From Saccharicrinis sp. UBA6048 (GTDB taxonomy: Bacteria > Bacteroidota > Bacteroidia > Bacteroidales > Marinilabiliaceae), in the NCBI GenBank assembly GCA_002429115.1, contig DIYS01000121.1, forward strand, positions 1-36,935: a DNA stretch of 36,935 nucleotides. Direction: 5' to 3'. Under the pieces are notes generated by a model that was not told the origin of the DNA, searched no databases, and saw only the letters and a program-made list of their open reading frames with translations. The translations under genes were made by a program, and so were the position numbers. Each line of letters opens with the position of its first letter. Position 1 is the stretch's first letter. This document shows positions 15,507-23,359 of this stretch, one piece after another.

Positions 15507-16952
15507 CTATTTTTTAACTGACTTCTTATACGGACTATGATAACACGGTAAAGCCTGAATGCCATTTTTGCTTTTGTTCTTTTTTGCTTTTGGTTCATCA
15601 CAGCGGGGAACGAAACTTAAGCCAAAGCGTAAGTTTAGGTTTCGCTGCTTATCAATATTTAGAAAGCCAAACACATTATCGGCCGCTACATGTAAATGAA
15701 CATTGCCCATTTTTAATCCAAACCCTGCACCAATACTAAAGTAGTCGCCATTAATGGCCGTATAAGAAAGTGAGGCATTGAATTTCTTATAATTATAAGT
15801 ATTAGCAGAAAGCGTGAGGGCAGGCATTATTTTATTACGTTGCAGGCGGCTGTAAAAAACAGCACCGGCGTTGATGTTGTTCGTTAATGAATGCGTAGCG
15901 CCAAGATACAATTCCGGTGTTAATCGGGTGGTAAATGAATTGATATTGGGCGTTGGCAGAAATTGGTGTCGCAGGCTGTCGCCTAATTCTTCAAGGTAGT
16001 TGCCATTGTTAAAATCGGTTGATGAATCGGTACCCGTAAAGACAAAAGTACCATTGGAATTAAAGGTGTTGACTTCGGTTTTCCAACCTATTAAACCAAT
16101 ATTGAGCAGACTGCCTGAGAAGGTTGTTTTTTCATTGAATTTATAAATAAAGCCAAAATCGAAAGCCATACCCAGGTTCTTGCGATTCATCATGTAGCTC
16201 ATCCAGTCAATATCATCCTGTAACTCAACATTTTCAACATAGCCTTCATCATTCAGTTCAACAACAATTGGAAATGAAGAATGAATCTTTGTGTCCAGAT
16301 CAAGTTCTAAGCCAAAGTTAGTGGCATTGGTCGATAATCCGCCTTTGGTTTTGGGTGTGTAAACAGTGCCTTTGCCAAAGAGTAGTTTCATATGTGCGCC
16401 CAAAGTCCATTTATCAGATACTGATCGTGATAGCCCCAGCGAATATTCTCTGTAGTGGAAACCATTTAGCCGGATACCATTTAATGATGCTTCACGACCA
16501 ACAAATGGTGTATTACCATACCAGGCCAACTCAGCGGCCGACTTGGGAATGGTATTATACGATGTTACTTTTTCAGTGATCGAAAAGGTCAGCCAGTTAT
16601 CTTTTAGCCAGAAACCTGCAAAAACAGGTGTGTAATGGGCTGTTGAGCTGATTATTTCAGTCGCGTCAAGGTTATTGACAACATTATCAAAGTCAATATC
16701 CCATTGATCTGTGGATGCATTGTATTTAAGAGCTTCGTCCATAGAAAAAGCACTATTGTTGTAATTGCTATGAATAGAGGCTAAAGCCGGAACACCAACA
16801 ATCCATTTGCACTGGTAACTAACCGCCGGATTAACAAAATTGGCCTGAGGTACATCATGCATCAGAAATAAGGTAAGGTTTTGCTGGCCACTTAGGGTAG
16901 CAGTGCATAATAGCATGACAGCAGACAAAAGGTATATGTATAGGCTACGCAT
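15507..16952 (-). CDS. DUF5723 family outer-membrane beta-barrel protein
   Basis: The 481-residue product has a signal peptide (MRSLYIYLLSAVMLLCTATL, cut near SGQ) and the DUF5723-type opening LTLFLMHDVPQANFVNPAV followed by CKWIVGVPALASIHSNY. The remainder is barrel-like, with strands such as LTFSITEKVTSYN, YSLGLSRSVSDKWTLGAHMK, FDFGFIYKFNEKTTFSG and YFSIGAGFGLKMGNVHLHV. A C-terminal lysine-rich tail follows the last strand. The family is common in Bacteroidota, related to FadL/PorV-like barrels, and has no settled function. It shares one base with the stop of the upstream lipoprotein gene (TAATG), so the two are coupled and probably work together at the outer membrane. Confidence 0.88.
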   Translation of the reverse strand: MRSLYIYLLSAVMLLCTATLSGQQNLTLFLMHDVPQANFVNPAVSYQCKWIVGVPALASIHSNYNNSAFSMDEALKYNASTDQWDIDFDNVVNNLDATEIISSTAHYTPVFAGFWLKDNWLTFSITEKVTSYNTIPKSAAELAWYGNTPFVGREASLNGIRLNGFHYREYSLGLSRSVSDKWTLGAHMKLLFGKGTVYTPKTKGGLSTNATNFGLELDLDTKIHSSFPIVVELNDEGYVENVELQDDIDWMSYMMNRKNLGMAFDFGFIYKFNEKTTFSGSLLNIGLIGWKTEVNTFNSNGTFVFTGTDSSTDFNNGNYLEELGDSLRHQFLPTPNINSFTTRLTPELYLGATHSLTNNINAGAVFYSRLQRNKIMPALTLSANTYNYKKFNASLSYTAINGDYFSIGAGFGLKMGNVHLHVAADNVFGFLNIDKQRNLNLRFGLSFVPRCDEPKAKKNKSKNGIQALPCYHSPYKKSVKK

Positions 16953-17572
16953 TAAGTATCATCTGTTTGATAATTAAGTTTTGCCTGTACACCAACGGCC
17001 GCATTAAAACTATATTCGTTGATACTGTTAACGATCGGTGTTGTTAATACCAGGTTATTAACCTCTGCTTTAATGATGAGGTATTCGGCATTAAATATGT
17101 CATCGATATATTCATCCTTCAATCGTATTCTGTACGGGTACGGATCAGATACTTTTTGACTGGTGATTTTGCCCTCCTCATCTATTTCAGCTGCCTTAAC
17201 GATAATTGGTTCAAACCTAAGGGTAGTCACATATTCCCCAATATTCATAAAGGATAAAGTGATGGCTGTTTCGGCCGGGAAGCGGTTAATGATATCAAAC
17301 TGAAGGGTCATCGATAGTATATTTTCCCGTGATTCTCCTAAGTCAAAATACACAGTTTCTTGCTCAGTCCATGAGATAGGTTCTGAATCAATCGGATCAG
17401 GCAGATCAACTGGCAGTTCATCAATAGCTTCATAGGCACCGGTAATTTTACCCAGTGGTACTGAAAGATCAGGTTGATGAGTTAAATCATCAGATATTTT
17501 ATCCGTATCAACCGATGTACAGCCGACGGCCAGTATGAGCGATATAAATGTATAAACTAATCCCTTTAGCAT
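16952..17572 (-). CDS. hypothetical lipoprotein coupled to the DUF5723 barrel
   Basis: The 206-residue product starts MLKGLVYTFISLILAVGCTS, a clear lipoprotein signal with lipobox AVGC. The mature part is acidic and beta-rich, without transmembrane segments: LPVDLPDPIDSEPISWTEQ, VYFDLGESRENILSMTLQF and VNNLVLTTPIVNSINEYSFN. The pattern resembles a surface or periplasmic beta-sandwich, but I recognise no family. Its stop overlaps the start of the DUF5723 gene by one base, indicating coupled expression and a likely shared complex. The signal sequence fixes the start. Confidence 0.78.
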   Translation of the reverse strand: MLKGLVYTFISLILAVGCTSVDTDKISDDLTHQPDLSVPLGKITGAYEAIDELPVDLPDPIDSEPISWTEQETVYFDLGESRENILSMTLQFDIINRFPAETAITLSFMNIGEYVTTLRFEPIIVKAAEIDEEGKITSQKVSDPYPYRIRLKDEYIDDIFNAEYLIIKAEVNNLVLTTPIVNSINEYSFNAAVGVQAKLNYQTDDT

Positions 17573-17704
17573 CTTAAAAAGATTAAATATTAACGACAGG
17601 TTGAATAGCTAAAATAAGAAATACCATTCGTAAGAGAAAGGCATTTTGGATCGAAATTATTATTTCATTATTGAACTTCGACGTATTAGTGCTGTTCATA
17701 TACT

Positions 17705-19762
17705 ATGAAACGAACAATCATTAATAGCTGGATCATTCTCATTTTTATAACAATAACCTGTACCAATTCACAAACTATTATGCACAGCAATCACTTAATA
17801 AACGAAACAAGTCCATATCTATTGCAACATGCTCACAATCCGGTCGATTGGTATCCGTGGGGTAATGAGGCTTTGGAGAAAGCAAAAAAAGAAGATAAGC
17901 TAATCCTGGTGAGCGTTGGCTACTCGGCATGTCACTGGTGCCATGTAATGGAGCATGAATCGTTTGAAGATGATGAGGTGGCTGCATTAATGAATAAGCA
18001 TTTTGTGTGTATAAAGGTGGATCGGGAAGAGCGCCCTGATGTTGATAAAATATATATGGAAGCAGTGCAAATGCTTAGCGGACGTGGAGGGTGGCCGCTC
18101 AACTGCTTTGCCTTGCCCGATGGACGACCAGTATGGGGAGGCACGTACTTTCCTAAACAACAATGGATGCAGGTACTGGAGCAGTTATCGCAATTGTATA
18201 CGAATGACAAAGCTAAGCTTCATGAACAAGCTGATGCATTGACCAAAGGCATCAAACAAATTGAAATGCCGGTGTTGGATGAAAATCAGCCAGCTATTGA
18301 TATGTACAAGGCGCTATTAAAATCAAAATCACGATTTGACAATAAGTTGGGTGGATTTGACGGTGCACCAAAATTTCCAATGCCAGTGGCCTTAAACCTG
18401 GTGCATCAAATGGGTGTTTTGCACCAGGATGATGCTTTGCTCGACTTTGTGTACCTAACTTTAGATCGAATGGCTTCATCGGGTATATACGATCAGGTGG
18501 GTGGTGGCTTTGCCCGATATTCGGTGGATGAGCGTTGGTTTGCACCGCATTTTGAAAAGATGTTGTACGATAATGCGCAGTTAGTATCCTTGTATAGCAA
18601 TGCCTACCGAACTACAGGTAATGATCTTTATAAGCGCGTTGTTAAAGAAACGGTTGGCTTTGTTGAGCATGAATTGATGTCGCCCGAAGGCGCATTTTAT
18701 TCAGCCCTGGATGCTGATAGCGAAGGTGAGGAAGGGAAATTCTATGTTTGGACGCATCGTGAGCTTAAGGATCTTGTCGGTGCAGATGATCATTTTTATC
18801 GCTATTTCAATATTGAGGAGAATGGTAATTGGGAAAAGGGAAACAACATTTTACACGGCGGAATTACCCGTGAAGAATATTGCAGGATCAATAATTTGGA
18901 TTCTGAAACTTTTAACGCAAACCTCAAAAGCTCATTAAAGCGTCTTTATGAAAAACGATCGGATCGGATACGTCCGGGATTGGACGATAAAATACTTACT
19001 GCCTGGAATGCTTTGATGATAAAAGGACTGACAGATGCCTATCAGGCTTTCTCTGAGGATCGTTATTTGCAGTTGGCACAAACGGCCATGGATTATCTGC
19101 TTAGTCAGGTTATGAGGGAAGAAGGACATTTGCTGAGAAGTACGAAAAATGGGGTCAGTAAAATAGATGCCTTTCTCGATGACTATGCCTTTGTAATTGA
19201 TGCATTGATTGGCTTGTACGAAGTTACTTTTAATGAAGACTACCTGAATCAGGCGAAGTTGATCTCCGATTATACGCTCAAAGAATTTTATAATTCAACG
19301 GCTAAGGTGTTTTATTATAATTCGAAGAGTGGTGAACAGCTGATTGCCCGTAAAACAGATGTACAGGATAATGTTATTCCTTCATCGGTGGGTGCTATGG
19401 CCAATAACCTGATTCGCTTGCATCAACTATATCATCTTCCACAATTTGAATCTGTTGGCAATGTTTTGATTGATAAAATGAGTCAGATTAGTGCTGAGCA
19501 CACCTCCTATTATGGACAATGGGCTTTGTTATACGAACTTAAGGATAAGCGACAGGAGCTTGTGATATGTGGAGAAGAAGCGGATGATTACCGAGAAGTT
19601 TTACAAAGAAAACTAATACCCGGTGCAATATATTCCGGTTCAATAGATGGGAAATCAAAGCTGGAAATACTACAAAACCGTTTTAAAGAAGGAAGCACTC
19701 TAATTTATAAATGCCGTAATAAAACCTGTGAGTTGCCTGTAAGTTCACCTGGGGAGTTGTAG
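17705..19762 (+). CDS. thioredoxin-domain / six-hairpin protein of the YyaL (DUF255, SPATA20) family
   Basis: The 685-residue protein begins its conserved part with SPYLLQHAHNPVDWYPWG and the thioredoxin-like domain VGYSACHWCHVMEHESFED (CxxC pair), then VKVDREERPDVDKIYMEA, GRGGWPLNCFALPDGRP and GGTYFP. The rest is an alpha/alpha toroid with FDGAPKFPMP, IYDQVGGGFARYSVD, WFAPHFEKMLYDNAQL and DADSEGEEGKFYVWT. Family function is poorly known; members are often called thioredoxin domain-containing proteins. Unlike most members it carries an N-terminal hydrophobic segment (SWIILIFITITCTNSQ), suggesting export; alternatively translation starts at the internal Met26. It is a single gene with a long palindromic terminator. 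Confidence 0.93.
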   Translation: MKRTIINSWIILIFITITCTNSQTIMHSNHLINETSPYLLQHAHNPVDWYPWGNEALEKAKKEDKLILVSVGYSACHWCHVMEHESFEDDEVAALMNKHFVCIKVDREERPDVDKIYMEAVQMLSGRGGWPLNCFALPDGRPVWGGTYFPKQQWMQVLEQLSQLYTNDKAKLHEQADALTKGIKQIEMPVLDENQPAIDMYKALLKSKSRFDNKLGGFDGAPKFPMPVALNLVHQMGVLHQDDALLDFVYLTLDRMASSGIYDQVGGGFARYSVDERWFAPHFEKMLYDNAQLVSLYSNAYRTTGNDLYKRVVKETVGFVEHELMSPEGAFYSALDADSEGEEGKFYVWTHRELKDLVGADDHFYRYFNIEENGNWEKGNNILHGGITREEYCRINNLDSETFNANLKSSLKRLYEKRSDRIRPGLDDKILTAWNALMIKGLTDAYQAFSEDRYLQLAQTAMDYLLSQVMREEGHLLRSTKNGVSKIDAFLDDYAFVIDALIGLYEVTFNEDYLNQAKLISDYTLKEFYNSTAKVFYYNSKSGEQLIARKTDVQDNVIPSSVGAMANNLIRLHQLYHLPQFESVGNVLIDKMSQISAEHTSYYGQWALLYELKDKRQELVICGEEADDYREVLQRKLIPGAIYSGSIDGKSKLEILQNRFKEGSTLIYKCRNKTCELPVSSPGEL

Positions 19763-19771
19763 GATAGTAAT

Positions 19772-19835
19772 AACCACTAAGGCACTAAGAGCAAATCGTT
19801 AAAACTTTTTGATCTTAGTACCTTGGTGGTTTTTT
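19772..19835 (+). terminator. long palindromic terminator after the YyaL gene
   Basis: AACCACTAAGGCACTAAGA (19772-19790) pairs with TCTTAGTACCTTGGTGGTT (19813-19831) as a 19-bp stem with one mismatch and one G-T wobble; six T follow (19830-19835). The 22-base loop itself is AT-rich. CACTAAGGCACTAAG-type arms recur as dispersed palindromes in many bacteria, so it may be a repeat element acting as terminator. Confidence 0.8.
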
Positions 19836-19864
19836 ATGTATTCTTTTTAACTGGTAGTAGGATA

Positions 19865-21256
19865 TTAATTCGGAAATTCAACTTGCATACTATTGGTGTT
19901 CCGATCAAAAGATTTCACTTTGACGTGAACCATGTCAGCCTCATCTACCTCCATAGGTGTAACCGGATATGGATCACCATCTAAAACAAAGTTGATAGGC
20001 ACTGTATAACTTACCTTGACATTTTCCCCGTTAATTCGGCCAGGTTTCCATTTAGGCATGGAATTTACAACCCTCAGTGCCTCTTCATCCAAAATCGAAT
20101 AACCACTGCCTCTAACAATTTTAGATGAAGCAACAGACCCTTCCTCGTCTATAACAAATGTTATATATACGCGACCACTAATGCCAGCATTTTTGGCATC
20201 AGCAGGATATTTAACTTCATTAGTAATGAAATCTTTCAATGCTTCCGGTCCACCTGGAAATTCAGGCATGTCTTCAACAATTAAGTATGCTTCGCCACTG
20301 GCACTTTTAATTGGCATGCCAGCCATTGAATTTTCAATAGCTTCTTTCATTTCTGATTCTTTCTGAGACATCGAAGGTTCAACTTCTCTTAATTCACAGG
20401 CAAACATTACACTTAGTAAAATCAGTGTAACAATGGCCATCGCAGGTTTTAACACAAGTATTTTTTGAAAATTATCTTTTTTCATCATGGTAAATCGTTT
20501 TTTCGTTAAACTCTGGTTGAAGTTATTAACGGGCATCAGGCGGGCACCTGTAGCCTGAAACAACAACAACTCTTTGTAACTTTTAGCTGAGAATCCTTTT
20601 GAAAGAACTTGTTTATCCGCCTGAAACTCATGAAGTTCTTTTAGCAGAATACGTAAGAGCCAGGCAAAGGGATTGAACCATTGAATAATTAACAGCAGTT
20701 CGAGCAGTAGCACATCCCAACTGTGCTTTAACCGGACATGCGTTAATTCATGGATCATGATTTGCTCCAGCTCGTCTTCTGAGTATCGCGACTGATTGAC
20801 AAATACAACATTAAAGAATGAAAATGGATTGAACTGACCGGGCAAGTCAGCGACTTTGTAATCATTAAAGGACATTAATTTGACCTTACCGGCCAATCCG
20901 CCCAATCGGATAAAGCCCCATAATAGTCGAATTATTAGTCCGGTGCAACCAACCAAATACAGCCATTTAAAGGCTGATGATTGCGCAACATAAGGCACAA
21001 TTACTTCTTTGGTATTTTGTGCATAAACAGTTACTGCATTCAGCATATTACCAGTATAAACATTCGCACTTGGGCCAGTACTATATTGTACACCAATGGA
21101 GATAACCGGAATTACAGTAGCCATCAATAAAGAAAACAACAGAAAGAACCTGTTAAAGGTAAAATTGGTTTCGTAGTGTAAAACGAAACGGTAAAAAATA
21201 CATAAGAGCCCTAATATGAGCGATGATTCGATTAAATAGTTAACGATGATATCCAT
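19865..21256 (-). CDS. BlaR1/MecR1-type M56 metallopeptidase with C-terminal TonB domain
   Basis: The 463-residue membrane protein has an M56 peptidase module: transmembrane helices near 8-28, 37-58 and 97-117, then the zinc motif HELTH (169-173) with a second acidic element HEFQADKQV (about 209-217) and a fourth membrane segment at about 270-287 (AMAIVTLILLSVMFAC). After a linker, residues about 315-440 form a TonB C-terminal-like domain: MPEFPGGPEALKDFI, KYPADAKNAGISGRVYITFV, ILDEEALRVVNSMPKWKPG. M56 proteins sense a signal and trigger cleavage of a BlaI repressor. In Bacteroidota the TonB-like extension replaces the penicillin-binding sensor. The BlaI gene lies 5 bases upstream. The signal sensed is unknown; beta-lactam sensing is not indicated. 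Confidence 0.92.
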   Translation of the reverse strand: MDIIVNYLIESSLILGLLCIFYRFVLHYETNFTFNRFFLLFSLLMATVIPVISIGVQYSTGPSANVYTGNMLNAVTVYAQNTKEVIVPYVAQSSAFKWLYLVGCTGLIIRLLWGFIRLGGLAGKVKLMSFNDYKVADLPGQFNPFSFFNVVFVNQSRYSEDELEQIMIHELTHVRLKHSWDVLLLELLLIIQWFNPFAWLLRILLKELHEFQADKQVLSKGFSAKSYKELLLFQATGARLMPVNNFNQSLTKKRFTMMKKDNFQKILVLKPAMAIVTLILLSVMFACELREVEPSMSQKESEMKEAIENSMAGMPIKSASGEAYLIVEDMPEFPGGPEALKDFITNEVKYPADAKNAGISGRVYITFVIDEEGSVASSKIVRGSGYSILDEEALRVVNSMPKWKPGRINGENVKVSYTVPINFVLDGDPYPVTPMEVDEADMVHVKVKSFDRNTNSMQVEFPN

Positions 21257-21261
21257 CTTTT

Positions 21262-21633
21262 TTATTTTTCGTTGTCCAAATCTTTCTTTACATCATTGAT
21301 CAGGTCTTCCAGATCCTCAAGATTCATTTTATCCTCTTTCGCAAAAAAGGACACCATGTTTTTAAAAGAATCCTGGAAGTAGTTCGACATAAAGCGCTTC
21401 ATAAAGGCTTTTTTGTAAGTTTCTTTCGAAACAATCGGGAAATACACATATCCTTTGCCAGCCTTTTCATGGTCAACAAAGCCTTTGTTCTCGAGAATAC
21501 GCACAATGGTTGATATGGTATTGTATGCCGGTTTGGGTTCTGGCATCAGTTCTATAATGCTTTTAACATTGGTTTTGCCCAGTTCCCAAAGTTTTTGCAT
21601 TACCTGTTCTTCAGCTTTTGTCAGTTCTTTCAT
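21262..21633 (-). CDS. BlaI/MecI/CopY-family transcriptional repressor
   Basis: The 123-residue protein matches the BlaI family: winged helix at about 5-75 (LTKAEEQVMQKLWELG, SIIELMPEPKPAYNTISTIV, RILENKGFVDHEKAGKGYVY) and a C-terminal dimerisation helix region (YFQDSFKNMVSFFAKEDKM, then a very acidic tail). BlaI dimers bind palindromic operators and are inactivated by cleavage by the partner M56 protease. Two matching palindromes flank its promoter, indicating autorepression. The M56 gene follows after 5 bases. Other targets elsewhere in the genome are likely. Confidence 0.95.
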   Translation of the reverse strand: MKELTKAEEQVMQKLWELGKTNVKSIIELMPEPKPAYNTISTIVRILENKGFVDHEKAGKGYVYFPIVSKETYKKAFMKRFMSNYFQDSFKNMVSFFAKEDKMNLEDLEDLINDVKKDLDNEK

Positions 21634-21635
21634 TG

Positions 21636-21657
21636 TTCAACTAAAATGTTAGTTCAA
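21636..21657. promoter_or_regulatory. BlaI-type operator 1 (overlaps promoter -7 box and start region)
   Basis: A palindrome with core ACTAA-N4-TTAGT at 21640-21653, extended to TTCAACTAA and TTAGTTCAA. It lies between the -7 box and the ATG of the BlaI gene, ideal for autorepression. The same core recurs at 21693-21706. Confidence 0.75.
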
Positions 21658-21684
21658 ATATAGCAGCTTCAGGTAAAGGATCAA
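21655..21684 (-). promoter_or_regulatory. promoter of the blaI-blaR1 operon
   Basis: On the minus strand TTG (complement of 21682-21684) and TATATTTG (complement of 21655-21662) are 19 bases apart, an exact match to the Bacteroidota -33/-7 consensus. Transcription should start near 21648, inside operator 1. Confidence 0.8.
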
Positions 21685-21692
21685 AACTTTTC

Positions 21693-21706
21693 ACTAAAAA
21701 ATTAGT
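21693..21706. promoter_or_regulatory. BlaI-type operator 2 (just upstream of -33)
   Basis: ACTAAAAAATTAGT has the same ACTAA-N4-TTAGT core as operator 1. Centres are 53 bp apart, close to five helical turns, so two dimers could bind on one DNA face. It sits between the flavodoxin stop and the promoter. Confidence 0.65.
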
Positions 21707-21714
21707 TGAATAGT

Positions 21715-22269
21715 TTATTCGGACAGCTCTTCTTCACAAATTCGACTTGCCAGATCATCCACAAAATAATCCAATTCAGGATGTTTCAAAGCGTCATCTT
21801 CATCATAAGCTTGAAGTGCAAGGGCGTGTATGAAGTCCATACCTAAGGCTTTAAATACACGTTTGAACTGTTCGATGGTCATATCACAATCTTCAGCGCC
21901 CGATCCTGCAGGTAGTAGCAAGGCAGCTCGTTTGCCATACAACTTCTTATTAGCAAAATAAGGTCGGAAACGATCGATGAGTAATTTGGTCTGAGCCGAA
22001 GGACCGAACCAATAGATGGGTGTGCCAAAAACTAACACGTCAGCCCATTCCATATTCTGGTACAATACCGTCATGCCATCTTTCTTGGTACATTCCATTG
22101 CGTCAGTCTTACATTCCCGACAGTCGATGCAAGGTTCAATTTTGTGCTTGTACAATGAAAACTGCCGGCATTCAATACCCTTTTGTGATAATTTATTAAC
22201 CAAAGAATTGGCAATGGTAACGGTATTTCCATTTAAACGTGGGCTTCCTATAAAGATGGCAACGCGCAT
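21715..22269 (-). CDS. flavodoxin-like NAD(P)H-dependent FMN reductase / iron-sulfur flavoprotein-like
   Basis: The 184-residue protein has the flavodoxin-like fold of NAD(P)H-dependent FMN reductases: FIGSPRLNGNTVTIANSLV at the N-terminus (phosphate-binding loop), ADVLVFGTPIYWFGPSAQTK (flavin-ring loop) and DRFRPYF. A cysteine cluster C-x2-C-x2-C-x6-C at about 47-60 (CIDCRECKTDAMEC) resembles the compact cluster of iron-sulfur flavoproteins, so a 4Fe-4S centre is possible. The substrate is unknown. It lies 81 bases upstream of the BlaI gene on the same strand and could read through into it, but BlaI has its own promoter. Confidence 0.87.
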   Translation of the reverse strand: MRVAIFIGSPRLNGNTVTIANSLVNKLSQKGIECRQFSLYKHKIEPCIDCRECKTDAMECTKKDGMTVLYQNMEWADVLVFGTPIYWFGPSAQTKLLIDRFRPYFANKKLYGKRAALLLPAGSGAEDCDMTIEQFKRVFKALGMDFIHALALQAYDEDDALKHPELDYFVDDLASRICEEELSE

Positions 22270-22375
22270 ATGTGAGATTTATGAAGTTTATAAATCACAA
22301 TTTACTAATGTTTTAGCTTAATAACCAAGTCAAATTGTAATTTCTGCTGTAACAAATAACAATGGGTGGGCGTCC

Positions 22376-22383
22376 TACTTTTG
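22376..22383 (+). promoter_or_regulatory. -7 box for the tandem barrel operon
   Basis: TACTTTTG matches TAnnTTTG exactly. Transcription would begin near 22390, upstream of both possible start codons (22415 and 22445) of the first barrel gene. No TTG is seen at the right distance. Confidence 0.55.
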
Positions 22384-22444
22384 ATTTAAACCAATGCATT
22401 AAGGTTCAGAAAAAATGAATGATAACAGAGCTAAAAGAAGACTC

Positions 22445-23347
22445 ATGAAGAAAATTATAACCCTTTTCATTTTATCACTTATTATATATGGAAGTAGTGT
22501 GGGACAAGAGACTGGCAAGACGATTGTGACCATTGAAGAAAACAGCGACAAAAGTGTTGTCAAGGCGCCCGGCGTTAAAATAGAAGTGGATAATTTTAGT
22601 GATACCATTACAAAAATAACCTTGGGAACGCGACGGTTTGAAATTATTGACGATTACAATAAATCGCGAATTCGAATGGTACGAGTCCCACGTGAGAAGT
22701 TTAAAGGTCACTGGGCGGGTTGTGACATTGGATTTAATGGATATTTAACCTCGGATTTCTCAACGGATTTGCCACCAGAAGATCAGTTTATGGACTTGAA
22801 TGGATCAAAATCTGTTACTTTCAGCATTAACTTCCTACAATATAATATAGGACTACAAAAGCATAAAAATAATGTAGGACTGGTTGTTGGAGCAGGCTGG
22901 ACCTTTTATAACTATCGCACTGATTTGCCTTATACATTCGAGCGCCATCCTGAAACAGGTGAGACTATAGGTGTTCCAATTGATGAGGACGTTCGAAGCG
23001 TAGAGAAAAATAAAATCACCACCTCCTTTATTAATATTCCATTATTGTTCGAATGGCAAATACCAGCTTCGGAACCTTTTCACCGGTTTTACATCTCTGC
23101 CGGACCATATTGTGGTTTTAAACTAGGTGGCCACACCAAGTTGGTATACAAAGAAAATGGTAATCGTACCAAAGATAAAGGCAAGGAGAATATCAACCTG
23201 ACACCTTTTCAATATGGTGCGATGGTACGCATGGGGTATCGCTTTATTAACCTTTATGCTTCTTATAACTTTTCAACATTTTATACTGAAAACAGAGGCC
23301 CCGAGCTTTATCCATTCACTATTGGAATATCTTTGGTGCAATTTTAA
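22445..23347 (+). CDS. outer-membrane beta-barrel protein, paralogue of the next gene
   Basis: From the ATG at 22445 the 300-residue product has a signal peptide (MKKIITLFILSLIIYGSSVG, cut before QE), a short beta-rich region to about residue 84, and a barrel domain from FKGHWAGCDIGFNGY to the C-terminus, ending YPFTIGISLVQF with the terminal Phe expected of an outer-membrane barrel. The barrel aligns along its length with the C-terminal part of the next protein (STDLPPEDQFMDL against STSLPDEYSFMEL; GPELYPFTIG against GPELYPVSIG). An ATG at 22415 would add ten residues and is possible. The genes are 12 bases apart. Function is unknown. Confidence 0.82.
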   Translation: MKKIITLFILSLIIYGSSVGQETGKTIVTIEENSDKSVVKAPGVKIEVDNFSDTITKITLGTRRFEIIDDYNKSRIRMVRVPREKFKGHWAGCDIGFNGYLTSDFSTDLPPEDQFMDLNGSKSVTFSINFLQYNIGLQKHKNNVGLVVGAGWTFYNYRTDLPYTFERHPETGETIGVPIDEDVRSVEKNKITTSFINIPLLFEWQIPASEPFHRFYISAGPYCGFKLGGHTKLVYKENGNRTKDKGKENINLTPFQYGAMVRMGYRFINLYASYNFSTFYTENRGPELYPFTIGISLVQF

Positions 23348-23359
23348 ACTCCAACAGCT

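Noticed and set aside
21262..22269. BlaI/BlaR1 locus as a beta-lactam resistance cassette
   Set aside because: No beta-lactamase or PBP gene is adjacent and the M56 protein has a TonB domain, not a penicillin sensor.
22272..22299. ATTTAT / ATAAAT hairpin just before the flavodoxin start
   Set aside because: Short AT-rich stem near the ribosome-binding region; too weak to call a riboswitch or operator.
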